Both the position numbers and the translations under genes were made by a program. Shown piece after piece: positions 1 to 6,153 of a stretch of 6,153 nt of DNA. Each line of letters begins with the position of its first letter. Position 1 is the first letter of the stretch. A model generated the notes under the pieces. It ran no database searches and had not been told where the DNA came from. It saw only the letters and a program-made list of their open reading frames with translations. The stretch spans positions 1 through 6,153 of the forward strand of contig PWLT01000215.1 in assembly GCA_003558415.1 (NCBI GenBank), in the 5' to 3' direction. Source of the DNA: Hyphomicrobiales bacterium (GTDB taxonomy: Bacteria; Pseudomonadota; Alphaproteobacteria; Rhodobacterales; Rhodobacteraceae).

Positions 1-84
1 ATCCGCGATTATGCCGGGATTCACCACGATGTCTTTCTCGAGCCCGTCGATGGTGTCCTGCGCGACACCGAGCAGACGGCATGA
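1..84 (+). CDS. 3' end of a probable alpha/beta hydrolase gene (partial)
   Basis: Frame 1 is open from the window edge to a TGA at 82-84 and gives the last 27 residues of a protein whose start lies outside the window. The tail reads DYAGIHHDVFLEPVDGVL. The pattern Y-x-G-x-x-H-[DE]-[VI]-[FL]-x-E-P resembles the block around the catalytic histidine near the C-terminus of monoacylglycerol lipase / lysophospholipase-type hydrolases, which is usually followed by a helix beginning VL.D. Here the protein ends about ten residues later, a little earlier than I would expect. The frame and stop are clear from the sequence. The family call is an inference from one motif; the nucleophile and acid of a catalytic triad would lie upstream of the window. 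The gene probably forms a unit with the small gene that follows directly. Confidence 0.6.
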   Translation: MRDYAGIHHDVFLEPVDGVLRDTEQTA

Positions 85-86
85 GC

Positions 87-90
87 GGAG
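87..90 (+). promoter_or_regulatory. Ribosome binding site deciding the start of the small gene
   Basis: GGAG at 87-90 lies 8 nt before the ATG at 99. The other in-frame ATG, at 81, overlaps the previous stop as ATGA but has no clear Shine-Dalgarno sequence before it. This favours translation from 99, although coupled initiation at 81 cannot be excluded. Confidence 0.45.
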
Positions 91-98
91 TGGTCGAG

Positions 99-302
99 AT
101 GAAACACAATGTCATTCCCTTTCCCGAACCCGCGCCGCCCGAGCTGACCGACCCCGAGGCGCTGCTGACCATGATCGATGCGATCTCGCATCCGGATCTG
201 CGCCGCTACATGGTCGAGCAGATCAACGCGGCCCAGAGCCTCGAGGATGTCGCCGCCACGGTGGAACTGGTCGAGGCGGTGATGGGCAAGCGGGCGAGCT
301 AG
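99..302 (+). CDS. Small conserved-looking hypothetical protein (67 aa)
   Basis: This small acidic protein starts MKHNVIPF and ends VMGKRAS at a TAG (300-302). It has no membrane segment, signal peptide or cysteine. After a proline-rich stretch (about residues 9-15, PEPAPPEL) it is mostly helix-forming, with segments DPEALLTMIDAI, PDLRRYMVEQINAAQ and LEDVAATVELVEAVM. This would suit a small helical hairpin or a protein-binding module. I do not recognise the family and assign no function. The start at 99 is chosen because GGAG precedes it by 8 nt; the in-frame ATG at 81, which overlaps the previous stop, would add six residues (MSGVVE). Base composition and codon use match the neighbouring genes, and the regular helical pattern argues for a real gene. 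It is probably cotranscribed with the hydrolase-like gene before it and separated from hisS by 224 bp. Confidence 0.7.
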   Translation: MKHNVIPFPEPAPPELTDPEALLTMIDAISHPDLRRYMVEQINAAQSLEDVAATVELVEAVMGKRAS

Positions 303-526
303 GGAACGGCCGGTCGGTAGCGGTGGCGCCTGCGGCCGTGCGGGTGCGGCGTGCCTGCATGGGCGCACCGTGCCACGATGGCGGGCCGCTGATCGCTCAT
401 CGCCCCACCGGGTCGGCCCGACGCCCTGCGGCCACGCGTGATCGCGCTCGTGCGCCCTGCCCTCCCATGCTTGCCCCCCGCCAACCCTTGGGCTAGACGG
501 GCCGCGCAACCCGAGGGGCAGGCGCA
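303..526 (+). other. Intergenic region before hisS
   Basis: This 224-bp GC-rich stretch holds no convincing gene on either strand; frames running through it are open only because stops are rare at this composition. A 7-bp inverted repeat (CGGGCCG at 382-388, CGGCCCG at 414-420) encloses 25 nt and is not followed by a T run, so it is not a clear terminator. An 8-bp palindrome CACGCGTG lies at 433-440 with no known role. The only assignable elements are the promoter-like hexamers at 471-499 and the hisS ribosome binding site GAGGGG at 513-518. No histidine-rich leader peptide or T-box-like element was seen. Confidence 0.5.
471..499 (+). promoter_or_regulatory. Putative sigma70-type promoter for hisS-hisZ-hisG
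   Basis: TTGCCC (471-476) and TAGACG (494-499, in the context GGGCTAGACGG) are separated by 17 nt. They fit a -35 element with a strong TTG and a weak -10 element, the looser form common in GC-rich alphaproteobacteria. The position, about 28 nt before the hisS start, allows a short 5' leader containing the GAGGGG ribosome binding site. This is pattern-based; in such GC-rich DNA partial matches are easy to find. Confidence 0.4.
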
Positions 527-2146
527 ATGGCGAAGAACAAGGGCACACGGCGGCCAAAGGCGGAGACGCCGAAGGGATTTCGCGACTATTTCGGCGCCGA
601 GGTGAGCGAGCGCAAGGCGATGCTCGACACCATCGCCGGGGTCTATCATCGCTACGGCTTCGACCCGCTGGAGACGAGCGCGGTGGAGACGCTCGACGCG
701 CTGGGCAAGTACCTCCCCGATGTGGACCGCCCCCATGCCGGGGTCTTTGCCTGGGCCGAGGAAGAGGCCGGCGACTGGCTGGCGCTGCGCTATGACCTGA
801 CCGCGCCGCTGGCGCGCGTCGCCGCGCAATACCGCAACGATCTGCCCTTTCCCTATCGCCGCTACGCCATGGGGCCGGTGTGGCGCAACGAGAAGCCCGG
901 GCCGGGGCGCTACCGCCAGTTCTACCAATGCGACGCCGACACGGTGGGCGCGGCCAGCGTGGCGGCGGATGCCGAGATCTGCGCCATGCTGGCCGACACG
1001 CTTGAGGCGGTGGGGATCGAACGCGGCGACTACATCGTGCGGGTGAACAATCGCAAGGTTCTCAACGGGGTGATGGAGGTGGCCGGCATCCTCGACCCCG
1101 CCGACCCGACGAAGTTCGAGGCCGAACGCGGCATCGTCCTGCGCGCCATCGACAAGCTCGACCGGCTGGGCGAGGACGGCGTGCGCGCCCTGCTGGGCAA
1201 AGGCCGCAAGGACGAGAGTGGGGATTTTACTGAGGGTGCGGGGCTCGATGCGCCTCAGATTAATGCAATCTCTCGCTACCTCCATGCCGCTCAGGATATC
1301 CTGCAAAAGGTGATGCGGGCGACCATGGATAAGAGTCTTGCCGATGCAACTGAAGGACTGCTTCTGGACGAGACGTCCCGTCTTGGTCCGAGTCAATCAA
1401 GTTTTTCTGATGCTCAATTGCTGTGGAATAGGTTAGCCCTTTCACACCTCGAATTCATTGCGGAAGGCAGTAAGGTTGGCGCCGAAGGCGTTTCCGAACT
1501 GGAAACAATCGCCGACCTCCTCGCCGCCCAAGGCTACGGCCCCGACCGCATCGTCATTGACCCCTCGGTGGTGCGCGGCCTTGGCTATTACACCGGCCCG
1601 GTCTATGAGGCCGAACTCACCTTCGAGATCACTGACGAGAAGGGCCGCCCGCGCCAGTTCGGCTCGGTCGCCGGGGGCGGGCGCTATGACGATCTGGTCA
1701 AGCGCTTCACCGGGCAGGAAGTGCCGGCCACCGGCGTCTCCATCGGGGTGGACCGGCTGCTTGCCGCATTGCGCGAAAAAGGGCGCATCGGCGGCAGCGT
1801 CGAAGGCCCGGTGGTCGTCACGGTGATGGACCGCGCGCGCATGGCCGACTATCAGGCAATGGTGGGCGAGCTGCGCGAAGCAGGCATCCGCGCCGAGGTC
1901 TATCTGGGCAACCCGAAGAATTTCGGCAACCAGCTCAAATACGCCGACCGGCGCGGCGCGCCCGTGGCCGTGATCCAGGGCGAGGACGAGGCCGCGCGCG
2001 GCGTCGTGCAGATCAAGGATCTGGTGCTGGGCGCGAAGATCGCCGAAGGCGCGAGCCTCGAGGAATGGAAGGCCCAGCCGGCCCAGACCGAAGTGCCCCG
2101 CGGCGAGCTCGTCGCCGCCATCCGCCGTATCCTCGACGGGGGCTGA
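527..2146 (+). CDS. hisS: Histidyl-tRNA synthetase, alphaproteobacterial type
   Basis: A cytoplasmic class II aminoacyl-tRNA synthetase of 539 aa that joins histidine to tRNA-His using ATP. In order: motif 1 region around GFRDYF (residues 17-22) and following helix; TAPLAR (92-97); motif 2 [17 protein letters not shown] (118-134); an insertion domain (about 170-335); the histidine-binding HisA block VRGLGYYTG (349-357); HisB with GGGRYDDL (383-390); motif 3 [11 protein letters not shown] (402-412); and the anticodon-binding domain (about 427-539). In HisA the usual RGLDYY or RGLEYY reads RGLGYY. The motif 2 loop is of the divergent type I associate with alphaproteobacteria. The start is supported by GAGGGG 8 nt upstream. 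At 539 aa it is longer than the roughly 500 aa I expect, and the extra length coincides with a low-GC stretch at 1211-1510. The reading frame stays open and all catalytic motifs are intact, so it should be functional. It lies 5 bp before hisZ. Confidence 0.96.
   Translation: MAKNKGTRRPKAETPKGFRDYFGAEVSERKAMLDTIAGVYHRYGFDPLETSAVETLDALGKYLPDVDRPHAGVFAWAEEEAGDWLALRYDLTAPLARVAAQYRNDLPFPYRRYAMGPVWRNEKPGPGRYRQFYQCDADTVGAASVAADAEICAMLADTLEAVGIERGDYIVRVNNRKVLNGVMEVAGILDPADPTKFEAERGIVLRAIDKLDRLGEDGVRALLGKGRKDESGDFTEGAGLDAPQINAISRYLHAAQDILQKVMRATMDKSLADATEGLLLDETSRLGPSQSSFSDAQLLWNRLALSHLEFIAEGSKVGAEGVSELETIADLLAAQGYGPDRIVIDPSVVRGLGYYTGPVYEAELTFEITDEKGRPRQFGSVAGGGRYDDLVKRFTGQEVPATGVSIGVDRLLAALREKGRIGGSVEGPVVVTVMDRARMADYQAMVGELREAGIRAEVYLGNPKNFGNQLKYADRRGAPVAVIQGEDEAARGVVQIKDLVLGAKIAEGASLEEWKAQPAQTEVPRGELVAAIRRILDGG
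1211..1510 (+). other. Low-GC patch inside hisS (insertion domain)
   Basis: By hand count, positions 1261-1500 are about 51% G+C, against 75% for 1141-1200 and 65-67% for 1501-1620. Codon choice changes with it: residues 283-305 use codons such as TTA, AGG, AGT, TCA, CAA and TTT that are scarce in the rest of the gene. The patch encodes about residues 229-328, a mostly helical stretch including [13 protein letters not shown] and [17 protein letters not shown]. The frame is kept and I see no terminal repeats or transposase-like sequence. The composition shift is seen directly; its origin by recombination is inferred. Confidence 0.7.
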
Positions 2147-2151
2147 GCGCC

Positions 2152-3258
2152 ATGCCCGACAAGGCCGCCATCCGCGCCGAGGCCGAGGCGCTGCTTGCGG
2201 GGTTCCGCAGGCGTGGCGCGCAGGTCGTGGAAACCGACATCCTGCAACCGGCCGAGACGCTGCTTGATCTTTACGGCGAGGATATCCGCGCGCGCGCCTA
2301 TGTCACCGCCGACCCGCTGCGCGGCGAGCTTATGCTGCGGCCCGACTTCACCGTGCCCGTGGTGCAGATGCACATGACGCATGGCGCCGAACCCGCGCGC
2401 TACGCCTATATGGGCGAGGTTTTCCGCCGCCAGGAGCATCGCGGCCCGCGCGCAAGCGAATACATGCAGGTGGGCTTCGAGATCTTCGCGCGCGACGATC
2501 CGGCCGCGGCGGATGCCGAAGTATTTGCCGCCCTGGCCGAGCCGCTGGAGCCGCTGGGGCTGCGCAAGGTGATCGGCGATATCGGGCTTCTCAAGGCCGC
2601 CGTGGCGGGGCTGAGCACCAGCGCCGCGCGGCGCGGCGCGCTATTGCGCCATATCTGGCGGCCCATGCGCTTCCGCACCCTGCTTGACAGGTTCGGCGGA
2701 CGTGCGCCCCTGCCCCGCGCACGCACCGAGATGCTGGAACGCCTCGCCCAAGGCGACGTGGCGGCCCAGATTGACGCAGCCGGACCAGTGATCGGCAAGC
2801 GCAGCACCGATGAAATCGCCGCGCGCGCAGCCGCGCTCCTTGCCGACGCGCAGGAGCCGCCGATCCCCGAGCGTGAACTTAGCGCCATCGGCGCGCTCAT
2901 GGATCTGCGCGGCCCCGCGCCGGAGGCTCCAGAGCGGCTCGACCGTCTCGCGCGGGACCTGCCGGCCATCGCCACGGCGGCGGCGGGGCTCAAGGCGCGG
3001 CTCGATGCGCTGGCCGCACGCGGCATCGACCCCGCCGCACTGGAATTCGAGGCCTCCTACGGGCGCACGACGATGGAATACTATGACGGTTTCGTCTTCG
3101 GGCTGATCGCGCCGGGGCGCGAGTTGCCGCCCGTTGCGACCGGCGGGCGCTACGACGCGCTGACGGCCGTTCTGGGACAGGACGGCGCCATCCCGGCGGT
3201 CGGGGGCGTGATCCGCCCCGGCGTGGTGGCCGCGCTCAAGGCGGAGGGCGCGCCATGA
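2152..3258 (+). CDS. hisZ: ATP phosphoribosyltransferase regulatory subunit
   Basis: A 368-aa cytoplasmic paralogue of the HisRS catalytic core that does not charge tRNA but assembles with short-form HisG and is needed for its activity and histidine feedback in the first step of histidine synthesis. Class II-like blocks are visible: LRPDFTVPV (62-70), the counterpart of RYDLTAPLA in HisS; a motif 2-like FRRQEHRGPRASEYMQVGFE (91-110); a degenerate HisA-like YGRTTMEYYDGF (303-314); and GGRYDAL (331-337) followed by a motif 3-like end. There is no anticodon-binding domain, which together with the changed histidine motifs separates HisZ from a second HisRS. An upstream in-frame ATG exists at 2065 inside hisS, but 2152 is preferred: it lies 5 bp after the hisS stop behind a G-rich ribosome binding site and gives the normal family length. 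The stop overlaps the hisG start as ATGA (3255-3258), so the two partners are probably translationally coupled. Confidence 0.94.
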   Translation: MPDKAAIRAEAEALLAGFRRRGAQVVETDILQPAETLLDLYGEDIRARAYVTADPLRGELMLRPDFTVPVVQMHMTHGAEPARYAYMGEVFRRQEHRGPRASEYMQVGFEIFARDDPAAADAEVFAALAEPLEPLGLRKVIGDIGLLKAAVAGLSTSAARRGALLRHIWRPMRFRTLLDRFGGRAPLPRARTEMLERLAQGDVAAQIDAAGPVIGKRSTDEIAARAAALLADAQEPPIPERELSAIGALMDLRGPAPEAPERLDRLARDLPAIATAAAGLKARLDALAARGIDPAALEFEASYGRTTMEYYDGFVFGLIAPGRELPPVATGGRYDALTAVLGQDGAIPAVGGVIRPGVVAALKAEGAP

Positions 3259-3965
3259 GCCTGGTCCTGGGCGTGCCGTCCAAGGGGCGGCTGATGGAGC
3301 AGACCTTCGAATGGTTCGCCGAGCGCGGCGTGATCTTGCGGCGCACCGGTGCCGAGCGCGAATATGCCGGCACTGTCGAGGGTGCCGAGGGCGCGGCGCT
3401 GCGGCTGCTTTCGGCGGGCGAGATCCCGCGCGAACTGGCGGCGGGGCGCATTCATCTGGGGGTGACGGGTTCCGATCTGGTGCGCGAGCAGCTTGCCGAC
3501 TGGGACGCCCAGGTGGAGGAACTGGCGCAGATGGGATTTGGCCATGCCGATCTGGTAATCGCGGTGCCCGCCTGCTGGATCGATGTCGAGACGCTCGACG
3601 ACCTCGACGCGGTGGCCGCGGCCTTCCGCGCCGCGCATGGCCACCGGCTGCGCATCGCCACGAAATACCACCGGCTGGTGCGCGAGCATCTGCGCGCCCA
3701 TGGGGTGGCCGATTATCAGCTTGTCGACAGCCAGGGCGCCACGGAGGGCACGGTCGCCAACCTGACCGCCGAGGCGATCGCCGATATCACCTCGACCGGC
3801 GCGACGCTTGCGGCCAATCATCTGAAGGTACTTCAGGGCGCGCCGGTCCACCGCAGTCAGGCGACGCTGTTTCGGTCGCTCACAACGCCCCTCGATGAGC
3901 ATCAGCAAAGCGTTCTCGCCCGTTTGTCCACCCGCTTCGGAAAGGCGCCGCAAAGCGACGATTGA
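3255..3965 (+). CDS. hisG: ATP phosphoribosyltransferase, short form catalytic subunit
   Basis: A 236-aa cytoplasmic enzyme that condenses ATP and PRPP to phosphoribosyl-ATP, the committed step of histidine synthesis. Visible features are the N-terminal VPSKGRL (7-13), the LGVTGSDLV segment (68-76), and the PRPP-binding signature from EGTVANL (164-170) to ADITSTGATL (176-185). The protein ends soon after the catalytic domains and lacks the C-terminal histidine-binding domain of the long form (about 290-300 aa), so it needs HisZ for activity and regulation; the adjacent overlapping hisZ agrees. GGAGG at 3243-3247 lies 7 nt before the ATG. The last 25 or so residues (DEHQQSVLARLSTRFGKA) are helix-like and less conserved than the core. 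It is the last gene of the unit; the next gene converges on it 47 bp downstream. The remaining his genes are not in the window. Confidence 0.96.
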   Translation: MSLVLGVPSKGRLMEQTFEWFAERGVILRRTGAEREYAGTVEGAEGAALRLLSAGEIPRELAAGRIHLGVTGSDLVREQLADWDAQVEELAQMGFGHADLVIAVPACWIDVETLDDLDAVAAAFRAAHGHRLRIATKYHRLVREHLRAHGVADYQLVDSQGATEGTVANLTAEAIADITSTGATLAANHLKVLQGAPVHRSQATLFRSLTTPLDEHQQSVLARLSTRFGKAPQSDD

Positions 3966-3999
3966 ATCAAGGACAACCGGACAGGGGTGGCGCGGCGCA

Positions 4000-4033
4000 C
4001 AGGAAAGTCCGCTCAGCCTTCGGGCGGTTCCTG
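4000..4033. terminator. Possible bidirectional hairpin between convergent genes
   Basis: CAGGAA (4000-4005) pairs with TTCCTG (4028-4033), and CCGC (4009-4012) with GCGG (4024-4027), leaving a 3-nt AGT bulge and an 11-nt loop. An alternative inner fold is GCC-TTCG-GGC (4016-4025), a very stable UUCG tetraloop. It lies just after hisG and across the stop of the convergent gene, where a terminator would be useful to both. Neither side has a T run, so it is only a weak candidate for intrinsic termination. Confidence 0.25.
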
Positions 4034-5995
4034 CCGTATCACGAGCAGATCCGATTGCGCTCGGGACAGCTGGGCTGCCTCGCCGCGCCGTCCGCTGACG
4101 GGGCAGAGCCATGTCGCCCCAACTGGCACGTCAGCCGCCGTTGCGAAGCCCAGCGAGAGCCCCTGCGCGTTCACCAGCCGCGGGGCGTCGCCCGCATCGG
4201 CTTGCCACTCCCCTGACTGTAGTTCCAGCGCAAGCGCCGCGATCAGATCGCCGGATTGCCGCGGGTTGAACCGGCGGTCCACCAGACCGGTGCGGGCGAA
4301 ATAGCCGCGATCAATGTCGTCGAACGTGTCGAGGATGACCTCCACGTCGAAGGCGACCGAGGCCAGCAACCCCTCGGCGAAGCGCAGGCCGTTGGCCGTC
4401 ACGTCCTCGAAACTTTCGGCCGGACTCGCCTCGGTGGACTTCATGTAGAGACAGGCGCGCAGCCCTGTCCGGCGAACGAAGGCGTCAAGCGCGCGCGCAG
4501 CAGGCCAAGGGTCCCGGCTGCGCGGGATCGTGGCCTGGATGCCGTCGCACAGGTCCGGCAGGGCGTCGAGTGCCGCCGCGACCTCGTCGAGTTCGTCGAG
4601 GGTGAAGCCGTGGCTGATGAGATGATTGTACCGCCCCCCGGCATGTTTGGCAGCGTCCTTGCGGTTGACGCGCGACAGGATCAGCGGCACCCCGATCTGC
4701 GCGCGCAACTCGCGGATTCCTCTCTCCAGCCCGGAAAGGTCGTCCCAGGGCACCACCAGCTCGAAACTGGAGACGAGATCGGCATGCCGGGCGAGCAACA
4801 CGCGCTCTTCCGCATCGGGGATGCCGAAGGCATAGACGTGAAACAGGTGGCCGACCTCGCGCATCAGCGACATGCGCCGGCGCGTAGCCGGATCCACCAG
4901 ATCCTGAAGCGGCACGCGCAGCCCTCGCAGTCCCATCTCCCACAGGGCCATGACGGGATAGTCGTTTCGCGCGCGCTTGCGCCGGAACTCGTCCACCGCG
5001 CCGGAAGGGGCGATCACCAGTTCCTCGGCCCATGCATGGCGCATATCCACGAACAGCGAGGTCAGCGCGCTCGTCTTGACATGCGGCCTTGGCACGCACG
5101 GATCGGGGCGCGCCGCGCCTTCGGCGAGGGTCTGGCCGTAGCTGCGGTGGTAGTGGGCGACATGGCCGCTTTCGTGGATGTCGAGCGTCACATGCCCCAG
5201 CTTCGCAATATCGTTGCGCCCTTTCTGGTCGCCCGGGCCGATGCGATAGAGTTCGGAATAGTCATGCCTCAGGAAGCAGGTGGACGGGAGGATATAGAAC
5301 TCGGTCTCGCCGATCACGTCATACCAGAAATTGTGGACATGCGCGCAGAACAGAGCCTCGGGCCGGTATTCGCGGATCAGGTTCAGCAGCCAGCTGCGGC
5401 CCGGCTCATCGATATTGTCATAGGTGCCCGGCTCCTCGGGATCGGAGACATAGGGCGGATAGTGGCTGAACAGAAAGACGCGCTTGTCTCGATTGGCGGC
5501 AAGATCGGCCTCCAGCCACGCGGCCTGCTCGGCCTCCTCCGGCTCAGCAGAGTTGATGAGGGGCGCGTTGATGACGACGAAATGGCAGCCGCCCTCATCC
5601 CAGGAAAAGTAATGCCGCCCGAAAGTCTCGGCGTAGTGGGCGATGGTCGTGCCGTCCACAGTGCCGGCGGGCATCCAGTCCACCGGCTTGTCCCCGATGT
5701 CGTGATTGCCCGGCATCAGATAGAGCGGCATCTCCAGCCGACCGGCGAGGGCATGGAACGCCGCGGCCGCCGGTGCGTAGCTCGGCAGTTCGGGCACCGG
5801 GTTCACCATGTCGCCCAGATGCACGACAAAATCCGCGCCCGAGCGGTTGGTCCGCTCGAAGACGAAGCGCGCGCGGGGATTGGCCTGGGCGTTCGCGGGA
5901 TAGGGAGAGGCCGATTCGTCCTCCGCTGCGTTGCAATGCGTATCGGACACGAGGGCAACGCGCAGTATGCGCGCGCCGGTAGGGCGACGGTTCAT
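4013..5995 (-). CDS. Two-domain protein: calcineurin-type metallophosphoesterase plus large C-terminal domain of unknown function
   Basis: A 660-aa protein. Residues 10-285 are a calcineurin-like phosphoesterase with all expected metal ligands: VSDTH (D18, H20), HLGDMV (D62), PGNHDI (N97, H98), FSHYPP (H178) and CAHVHN (H219, H221). Such enzymes hydrolyse phosphomono- or diesters with a two-metal centre. Residues about 320-595 form a second region with alternating strands and helices (PLILSRVNR 437-445, DGIQATIPR 484-492, VEVILDTFDDIDRGYF 551-566), which looks like a TIM-barrel-type fold; I do not recognise a family. A short tail (600-660) follows. No signal peptide or membrane segment is visible, so it is probably cytoplasmic. 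The start at 5995 has AGGAA 8 nt upstream (plus-strand 6004-6008) and overlaps the upstream stop as ATGA, so the gene belongs to a minus-strand operon. The substrate is unknown. A long open frame on the opposite strand is a composition artefact. Confidence 0.9.
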   Translation of the reverse strand: MNRRPTGARILRVALVSDTHCNAAEDESASPYPANAQANPRARFVFERTNRSGADFVVHLGDMVNPVPELPSYAPAAAAFHALAGRLEMPLYLMPGNHDIGDKPVDWMPAGTVDGTTIAHYAETFGRHYFSWDEGGCHFVVINAPLINSAEPEEAEQAAWLEADLAANRDKRVFLFSHYPPYVSDPEEPGTYDNIDEPGRSWLLNLIREYRPEALFCAHVHNFWYDVIGETEFYILPSTCFLRHDYSELYRIGPGDQKGRNDIAKLGHVTLDIHESGHVAHYHRSYGQTLAEGAARPDPCVPRPHVKTSALTSLFVDMRHAWAEELVIAPSGAVDEFRRKRARNDYPVMALWEMGLRGLRVPLQDLVDPATRRRMSLMREVGHLFHVYAFGIPDAEERVLLARHADLVSSFELVVPWDDLSGLERGIRELRAQIGVPLILSRVNRKDAAKHAGGRYNHLISHGFTLDELDEVAAALDALPDLCDGIQATIPRSRDPWPAARALDAFVRRTGLRACLYMKSTEASPAESFEDVTANGLRFAEGLLASVAFDVEVILDTFDDIDRGYFARTGLVDRRFNPRQSGDLIAALALELQSGEWQADAGDAPRLVNAQGLSLGFATAADVPVGATWLCPVSGRRGEAAQLSRAQSDLLVIRQEPPEG

Positions 5996-6153
5996 TTCGG
6001 GGGTTCCTGAATGTCGAATTCCAGATTGACGAAGTCGCCGCGATACTTGGAAAGGCCGATATAGATTGTCCGATCTTCGCGGTCGGTGATGATGCGACTG
6101 ACATCGCCGATCGCAGCGTGGAGCGGCAGCCGCAAATGGCGCGCGATCTCTTC
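5992..6153 (-). CDS. 3' end of an unidentified gene (partial), operon partner of the metallophosphoesterase
   Basis: On the minus strand the frame is open from the window edge to a TGA at 5994-5992, giving the last 53 residues of a protein. The fragment starts EEIARHLRLPL and ends EFDIQEPPK; in between, DREDRTIYIGLSKYRGDFV looks like two beta strands joined by a turn, as in a small C-terminal beta domain. I do not recognise the family and give no function. The ATGA overlap with the next gene's start means the two are very likely cotranscribed and translationally coupled, so its identity, visible only outside this window, would be the best clue to the metallophosphoesterase's substrate. Confidence 0.75.
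   Translation of the reverse strand, partial: EEIARHLRLPLHAAIGDVSRIITDREDRTIYIGLSKYRGDFVNLEFDIQEPPK

Noticed and set aside
382..420. Inverted repeat CGGGCCG / CGGCCCG as a terminator or attenuator before hisS
   Set aside because: The stem is only 7 bp with a 25-nt loop, no T run follows, and such repeats are common by chance at this base composition.
299..1396. Long open frame on the minus strand (365 codons) opposite the first half of hisS
   Set aside because: It is antisense to conserved HisRS motifs and has no recognisable domain or convincing start context; a composition artefact.
1211..1510. Intein or inserted mobile element as explanation of the low-GC hisS patch
   Set aside because: At about 100 residues, of which only some 35-40 appear extra, it is too short for an intein. 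No Cys/Ser start or His-Asn end was seen, and there are no inverted or direct repeats at the edges.
2065..2151. Upstream in-frame ATG for hisZ at 2065, which would add 29 residues
   Set aside because: It lies inside hisS, and the added residues are arginine- and proline-rich and unlike HisZ. The start at 2152 has better spacing and gives the usual length.
4001..4011. AGGAAAGTCCG, identical to part of the conserved 5' core (GAGGAAAGTCCGG) of bacterial RNase P RNA
   Set aside because: Only 11 bases match. The sequence after it is coding for the minus-strand metallophosphoesterase, and no other RNase P core such as the ACAGAA box or the 3' pairing region is visible. Most likely chance; a covariance-model search over 3960-4400 would settle it.
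4256..6010. Long open frame on the plus strand (584 codons) opposite the metallophosphoesterase gene
   Set aside because: Its translation shows no recognisable domain, while the minus strand carries a complete set of phosphoesterase metal ligands. High-GC genes often leave the opposite strand open.

Overview
The window is GC-rich (roughly two thirds G+C in the stretches I counted) with tightly packed genes. It reads as chromosomal DNA of an alphaproteobacterium, most likely Rhodobacterales (Rhodobacter/Paracoccus/roseobacter group). The reasons are the type of histidyl-tRNA synthetase present (motif 2 loop [13 protein letters not shown]), the short HisG that works with a HisZ partner, the hisS-hisZ-hisG order outside any complete his operon, and the codon usage. 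The assignment rests on recalled family features, not on a search.

Layout. Positions 1-84 (+) hold the last 27 codons of a gene whose end looks like an alpha/beta hydrolase carrying the catalytic histidine. It is followed at once by a small acidic protein gene of unknown function (99-302, +). A 224-bp gap (303-526) carries a plausible sigma70-type promoter for the next block. That block is a compact co-directional unit: hisS (527-2146), hisZ (2152-3258) and hisG (3255-3965). It has a 5-bp gap between the first two genes and an ATGA overlap between the last two. A short convergent gap with a possible hairpin separates it from two minus-strand genes. These are a 660-aa two-domain protein (5995-4013) with an N-terminal calcineurin-type metallophosphoesterase and a C-terminal domain I do not recognise, and, upstream of it, the last 53 codons of an unidentified gene (6153-5992) overlapping by ATGA.

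How the genes work together. HisZ and HisG together form the ATP phosphoribosyltransferase that commits PRPP and ATP to histidine synthesis, and HisS uses the product histidine to charge tRNA-His. HisZ is itself a paralogue of HisS, so the unit holds an aminoacyl-tRNA synthetase, its catalytically repurposed relative and that relative's catalytic partner. The two minus-strand genes are probably translationally coupled, but their substrate cannot be read from the window.

Most unusual points. A roughly 300-bp low-GC patch lies inside hisS, in the insertion domain, and appears to lengthen the protein by some 35-40 residues. The metallophosphoesterase is fused to a large conserved-looking C-terminal domain of unknown role. 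I found no RNA gene, CRISPR array, insertion sequence or defence system.
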